Source: Cudoniella acicularis (Eukaryota > Ascomycota > Leotiomycetes > Helotiales > Helotiaceae). Taken from it: a stretch of DNA of 64,000 nucleotides. The stretch's first letter is position 1, and every line of letters starts with the position of its first letter. The translations under genes were made by a program, and so were the position numbers. The DNA lies in assembly GCA_013054445.1 (NCBI GenBank), contig JAAMPI010000040.1, positions 1 through 64,000 on the forward strand. Direction: 5' to 3'. Below, piece after piece: positions 58,943 through 64,000 of the stretch. A model generated the notes under the pieces. The model was not told the DNA's origin. It did no database searches and saw only the letters and a list, made by a program, of their open reading frames with translations.

Positions 58943-61279
58943 ATGGATTCATCAATATCCCATGATGAGGATGAGAGCACCGGTAGCGTAAGTTGGTCTT
59001 TACTCCCAAAGGTGCATCCGCTTACCATCCTAGCAGCTCTCCAAATCGCAACGTCTCCAGGTGATATACAACGACGCATTACGGAACACTGATATAATTG
59101 TTAAGGACGAGGGTGCACGGCGACTGAGACTACGAATACTTATGCTGGAGAACGAGAATGATGATCTACACCAACAGTTGGCCATTGGCGATGACCATAT
59201 CGACGCCCTCGAGCATGAAGCGGATGACTTGAGGGTCCAGCTGGAACAAACCCAAGAAGATGCACACCATCATGATATGGAGTTGAAGGTACAGACACGG
59301 GAGTTGAACAACCTTAAGGTAATACTTGGCCTCAACGCAGAAAACAGAAATCTAACCATTCTCAGACAGAGTTAGCTTCCATGAACGGAGTCGCCATGGA
59401 TACCACGAAATTATTGACTGAGAAGTTATCTCTTGCACGCGAGCTGGCGACATTGAAGCCGGAACTGGACCACCTTTGTTCACAAGTAGCCCAGCATCAA
59501 ATGGCCTTGTCCGAGAAGCTCGCTTTGCAACGCCAAGTCAATTCGTTAGAAGTCGAACTCGAGACCGAAAAACGTGCTGCAAAGCGGGCAGCCCAGAAGA
59601 ATGACCACAGCGAGAGAGAAGCAGAATTCCAGAGTCAGCTGGATGGCCTCCAAAAGGATCTGGCTCGTACAAAGAGGGAGGCCTCTAAGACTCTTAAAGA
59701 AAGAGAAACCGAATTCCAGGCCGAGCTTGACACTCTTCAAAAAGATCTCGCTCGTGAGAGAAGAGAGAACTCCAAAACTTTGAAAGAGTTGGAAAAGGAA
59801 CTCAAGGCGTCTGAGGCTCGCCAAGCTATTCTTGAGAGCAAGGCCGCACAGAACCATGACAATAGCGAACGAGAAGCAGAACTTCAAGGCCAATTAGATG
59901 CGCTGCAAAAAGAGTTATCACGGGAGAGAAAGGAGAGTGCCAGATCAGTCAAGGAGCTAGAGAAGGAACTCAAGGCATCCGAGGCTCGCCAAGCCATTCT
60001 TGAGAGCAAGGCCGCACAGAAGCATGACGACAGCGAACGAGAAACAGACCTCCAAGACAAAATAGATGCACTCCAGAGGGATTTAACACGGGAGCGAAAG
60101 GAGAGCTCTAAATCTATCAAGGAACTGGAGAAGGAACTCAAGATATCTGAAGCTCGCCAAAAGGCTCTTGGAAACAAGGCCACCCAAGAGAATGATAGTA
60201 GTGAGAGAGAAGCAGAGTTACAAGCTCAAGTGGAAGAACTTCAGCAGGATCTCGCACGGGTGAAGAAAGAAGATACTAAGGCTCTCAAAGAGTTAGAAAA
60301 TGGACTCAAGGAATCCGAAATTCGCCAGACTGCTCTCGAGGGCAAGTTCGAACAAATGAGGACAAAATTGCGCACTACTAAAGAACAACTCAAAGAGTGT
60401 CATGACGAGCTTGCGCAAGCACGAGCAATTCCTAGCAAAGCGCGAAATATGTCAAAGAGCGAAGATGCCCCAGTAAAGAATCTTCGGAAGAGAAGCGCTC
60501 CCGAGATGAGTACAGATGTCACTATTGGCACACCAGATGGGGTAGCCGTTCGAGGAAAGCGACCTGGCATGAAGCGAGGACGGATGGACCAAACTATGCT
60601 TGGGGAAAAGTCCATGTTTTCAATCACACCCTTCCTCAATCGCACGACGAGTATTGCGCCGGAGAGTCCAATCCAGAATTCCCCTATCGTGGAAAAGGAG
60701 TCAGCTGCCGACAAACGACCTTCAAACACGATGCAAAATGAGCCCTTGACAGCAGTTCTACCAACCCCTGATATATCCTCGCCGACCGTCACCCCTAAGG
60801 CCAGGGGCAGAAAAAAGCTGGCTGACAAAGGAGATTCGAGAAATGTTCTTGGGGAAGCGAAAACCAACATAAAAAAGACCAAATCTGCACCGAAGAAGAG
60901 GCCATTGAGTACCCTGGAAAAAGTTACCGAGGAGGATGGTGATGAGAATGAGCAATCCAATGTTCGGGCACCTGAAAATGCTGAGCCTACAGAACAGCCC
61001 CAGGCGAATGTGAAAGCCTCTAAACTGCAAGCAAAACACCCCGCTGTCGAGGAGTCAGGACCGAAGAAGAAAAAGAGGAAGTTACCTGGTGCAACACTTT
61101 TCGATGAAGAAGACGGTGAAACTACGAAAAGACCAGCAAAGGTTTCCCTCGGACCAGCTCGCTTACTTGGAAAAGGGCCAGTTGCTTTGAAAGGAGGTTT
61201 GGGTGCTAGTGCTGGCTTTGGCGCCTTTTCACCATTGAAGAAAGACCGTAGAGGTATAGGAGCAAGCTTTCTTGCATAG
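58943..61279 (+). CDS. Coiled-coil protein with 56-residue repeats, probably nuclear
   Basis: Exons 58943-58987, 59034-59318 and 59366-61279 (introns 46 and 47 bp) give 747 residues. After a short acidic start, residues from about 16 to 470 are almost continuous coiled coil. The middle holds a tandem repeat of 56 residues (eight heptads), starting KELEKELKASEARQAILESK. The C-terminal 280 residues are basic and Ser/Pro-rich, with conserved-looking blocks KRPGMKRGRMDQTMLGEKSM, FSITPFLNRT, GPKKKKRKLPGATLFDEED and FGAFSPLKKDRRGIGASFLA, and probable nuclear localisation signals. I recognise it as a conserved fungal family but know no proven function. A chromosome or kinetochore scaffold is only a guess. 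No frame defects. Confidence 0.82.
59783..60343 (+). repeat. 168-bp in-frame tandem repeat
   Basis: Units start at 59783, 59951, 60119 and 60287, exactly 168 bp apart. The first two are nearly identical and the fourth is truncated. A shorter related half-unit precedes them from about 59696. Each unit encodes 56 residues, exactly eight heptads, so copy-number change keeps the coiled-coil register. Confidence 0.85.
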
Positions 61280-61831
61280 TAATCCCGGGTGTAATAGGAC
61301 GCTCATTTTGTACGGTGATGAGGCAGGGCTAGGTACAGAAGCATTTGGGGGGCGTTAATGGCCGCATTGGAAACGTATCAAGCGTTAGGAGTTTGGGCGA
61401 ATTATTGTAAAATTACTTCGGATTTCTGCTGTCATTGATGATCTGAGATTTTGATGCCTCAATGAATTAGACAATTAACATTCTTATGTTTCTGATGTTG
61501 ATGGCTGACCGCAAGACGTCCAAGCTGCCTAATCACTATGCTCCGGGCGCAGACACTGAGTGTCGCTTTACTTGGTGTGGAAAGGACTGGATCGAAAGAT
61601 TAATGGGAACTGGCGTTCATAGATCACGTGGTTAGGCTGACTTTTTCTCAATGAGCCTTGCGCTTGCCCAGCAAGATAATTGTCGCTTGACTTGGTGGGT
61701 GGCGCGGTTGTTGTGCGAGATTTCAGCTCGCGACGTGACAGGGGCTTCCTGAATATGTGTGTCTGCAGCCTTCGGACCTGCAGTTGCGATAGCCGCGTCG
61801 AACATTATATTGTCGGAAACTCGGGAGCACC
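61280..61831. other. Spacer between coiled-coil gene and GHKL remnant
   Basis: 552 bp with no gene; 3' region of the coiled-coil gene and the former promoter side of the degenerate ATPase. Confidence 0.55.
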
Positions 61832-64000
61832 ATGAGGACACTGACGCTTGACAAGAATCCCAAGGATCACGTTGAACGAATCACGCGAGAGAACAAGCCA
61901 GATGGAGACAGCAGGACCACTGCAGCGTTGGAACGTGCTCTCAAAATATGATGCCACACACTATCTGCAGCATCCGGCGTAGGCGTAGCTAGCCTATTGC
62001 AGTATATCGGAAAGCTTATATCAGAAGGCTACACGTTTCTTATTGGAACTCATTCAAAATGCAGACGATAATGTATACGCCAAGGTCACTCCTTCACTGA
62101 ACCTGACCTGTGATGCTGATGGCCTTCGCATTGACTGCAACGAAACAGGATTCACTGCAAAAAATGTTGACGCTCTCTGTACTATTGGGCAGAGCACGAA
62201 GGCTGGTCTACAACGGGCTACTCGATATGTTGGCGAGAAGGGTATCGGATTCAAGTCCGTCTTTAAAGCTGCTGATGTTCTGTGGATATCTTCTGGTGGA
62301 TATACATTCAAGCTTGACACGACTACACTTCTCAGATCTCTAGGGATGATAACACCCATTTGGGCTGAATTTCCAGGCGAGACATTTCCAGGACATACAT
62401 CGCTATATATGAAGTTCTCCCCCGCTTACGATAAAAGGAGCTCGTTGATGACATTGTGTCTCTTGATTCTAGGATGCTGCTCTTTTTGAGATGACTGAGA
62501 AAGATTACCCTCATAGTGAATGACCGTGGAAAGGTTTCGTCAAGTATGCTCACCAGGACAGATGATCAGAGGAACGGAGATCTCATAGTTTCTCTGAGCG
62601 GTGATCAAAAGAGTGACCGTTATCTCGTCAAGTCCCAAAATGCTATTGATCTTCCTTTAGAGGACAAGTGATCCGGGTGTCTCCAATCGGAAGTCCTCTT
62701 AGCATTCCCACTTGCAGATGAAAATGACCAGAATCCTTTATCGCAAAATGTTCATGCATTCCTTCCTATTTGAGACTATGGCTTTAAGGTGGGTCTGTCG
62801 AGTATTGAATCCATTCCTTGTATAGTACTGACTCAATTCAAGTTTCTATTGCAAGCAGACTTTTTTCTCACGGCTAATCGAGAAGACATCGACATATCTT
62901 CGAGGTGGAATCATGCCCTTTGCGAAGCGTCTGTAAATGCATTCGTCGCTGTTGTTGACCAATTCAATGCTAGCCCTTTTCGTTACAAATGGCTTCAGTA
63001 TCTTCCCAAGACGGGGCCAGAGGATATCTTCACTAATATGAGAGAAAGTATATCGAAGCGTTTGAGGGATATGGAAACACTGGAGTCTTGCGCTGGAGTC
63101 ATGCGAAAGCCGTCATTACTTACGCATGTGACATCGAGCTTTACACATGAAGGGCTACCTTTGACGCTCAATTCCCGCACCAGCATCAAATATTTGTCAT
63201 CCAAATACCCTCACTGGCAAATTCCCATGATACACACTCTTGAAGTCCGCGAAATGCCTAGCGAAGAGTTTCTGCTAGATTTCAAGACGACGATTGAACT
63301 AGATGCCGTTTCCTTCCGCCAGCGATCGTTGTCATGGCACTCTAAGTTGGCAAGAGTCCTTTCACCGTTGTTAGGTTACAGCCAGCACTCTTCTTCAATC
63401 TGTACCTTGTCCATCATACCATTACGAAATGGCACCTGGATATCAGCTAGCGATCACACCATTTTCTTCTCTGAAGGAGTTAACGATCTCGGTGTTCCCG
63501 AGGACATCCCCTTTTTAGTTGTAGACGAGAGGGCAGAAGCAAATTCTGATAGGAGTCTATTCGCGCGTTTAGGCGTGAGGAGATGCTGAATCGATGATGT
63601 TTGTCGTTCAATTTAGAAATTGCATATCAATCCTCGGTTCGACCCAAAGTCTGCGCCCATGTCAGCCTTAATTTCTCACGCTGCATTTTTGTTCAAGGCG
63701 TCTTGGCGACCGCACAAGCCTCTGAACTCTGGTTCGTTTCGAAACTGGATAGACGCTGTCTTGGGTCCGAGTTATATGTAGACTGGGATCTTGATGGCAA
63801 TTCGATGTACCGTACAATTTTCGGGGAACTAGGGCGCGACTACCCTTTTCTCCATGGCGAGTACAAGGGTACTTTTCCACATGCTAGGAAATCTTGGATC
63901 ATCTGGTTATGCGAATCCTTCCACTTATCAAGACTTCCTCGATTGGTGTCACCTCTGAGAGGGTCGAAATTCTGTCTGTCCTCTGACTTCAAATTGATTT
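61832..64000 (+). pseudogene. Degenerate sacsin/NO VEIN-like GHKL ATPase, runs off the edge
   Basis: A possible start is the ATG at 61832. After an unclear intron the frame reads SLYQKATRFLLELIQNADDN, an Hsp90-type ATP-binding N box, then CNETGFTAKNVDALCTIGQS and VGEKGIGFKSVFKAADV, the glycine-rich lid. These match the N-terminal ATPase of the large fungal sacsin/NO VEIN-like family. A one-base loss near 62433 shifts the frame. The next 340 bp contain TGA stops at 62492, 62669 and 62771, each in an otherwise well-preserved frame. A 54-bp intron (62789-62842) is retained in frame before FLLQADFFLTANRED. The frame is then good to 63589, where it shifts again. Further matches (INPRFDPKSAPMSALISHAA, ASELWFVSKLDRRCLGSELY) lie in two frames up to the window end. 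It is a broken copy, unless the sequence is poor here. Confidence 0.75.

Overview
The window is nuclear DNA of a filamentous ascomycete (Pezizomycotina). The evidence is a set of single-copy fungal genes (Wee1 kinase, Vac7, PC4/Sub1, fimbrin, Ost3, sterol O-acyltransferase), mostly short GT-AG introns (43-100 bp) with CTAAC/CTGAC-type branch sites, a Zn(II)2Cys6 transcription factor, and gene density of about one gene per 4-5 kb. A leotiomycete-like fungus would fit, but nothing here fixes the class. There are no bacterial-style operons and no RNA genes that I can support.

Layout. 1-5.2 kb is gene-free. Its middle (about 1.65-3.9 kb) is packed with diverged copies of a short repeat, including two 140-160 bp MITE-like inverted-repeat elements and a separate 228-bp element with 17-bp perfect terminal inverted repeats. 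5.2-6.5 kb (-) is a C6 zinc-cluster regulator. 10.66-14.29 kb (+) is a Wee1-type kinase after a 4.2-kb spacer. 14.3-19.3 kb is nearly empty: it holds a possible broken DUF3253-like gene and a decamer repeat. 19.3-22.15 kb (+) is Vac7. 24.1-24.65 kb (-) is PC4/Sub1, divergent from a PXA-PX-nexin-C membrane protein (25.2-28.3 kb, +). 28.7-33.1 kb (-) is 5-oxoprolinase. 33.1-37.1 kb is empty. 37.1-41.0 kb (+) is a large MIT-domain protein, convergent with fimbrin (41.6-43.8 kb, -), which is divergent from a hotdog thioesterase (44.4-44.9 kb, +). Then come a RING-ankyrin protein (45.6-46.7 kb, +), sterol O-acyltransferase (47.8-50.7 kb, +) and a DDHD phospholipase (51.2-55.3 kb, +). 56.0-56.6 kb is a NADAR-domain pseudogene. 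Ost3 (57.5-58.6 kb, -) is divergent from a coiled-coil protein with 168-bp internal repeats (58.9-61.3 kb, +). The window ends in a degenerate sacsin/NO VEIN-like GHKL ATPase (61.8-64.0 kb, +).

Themes. Several genes act on membranes and lipids (Vac7, the PXA-PX protein, sterol acyltransferase, DDHD lipase, thioesterase, Ost3), but they have separate promoters and I see no sign of a functional cluster. The most unusual signals are the MITE-like repeat field, two gene remnants with in-frame stops, an 11-nt microexon in the sterol acyltransferase, and reading-frame breaks between 40.6 and 48.4 kb, two of them at homopolymers, which are either assembly errors or real lesions. I did not find a convincing new multi-gene system.
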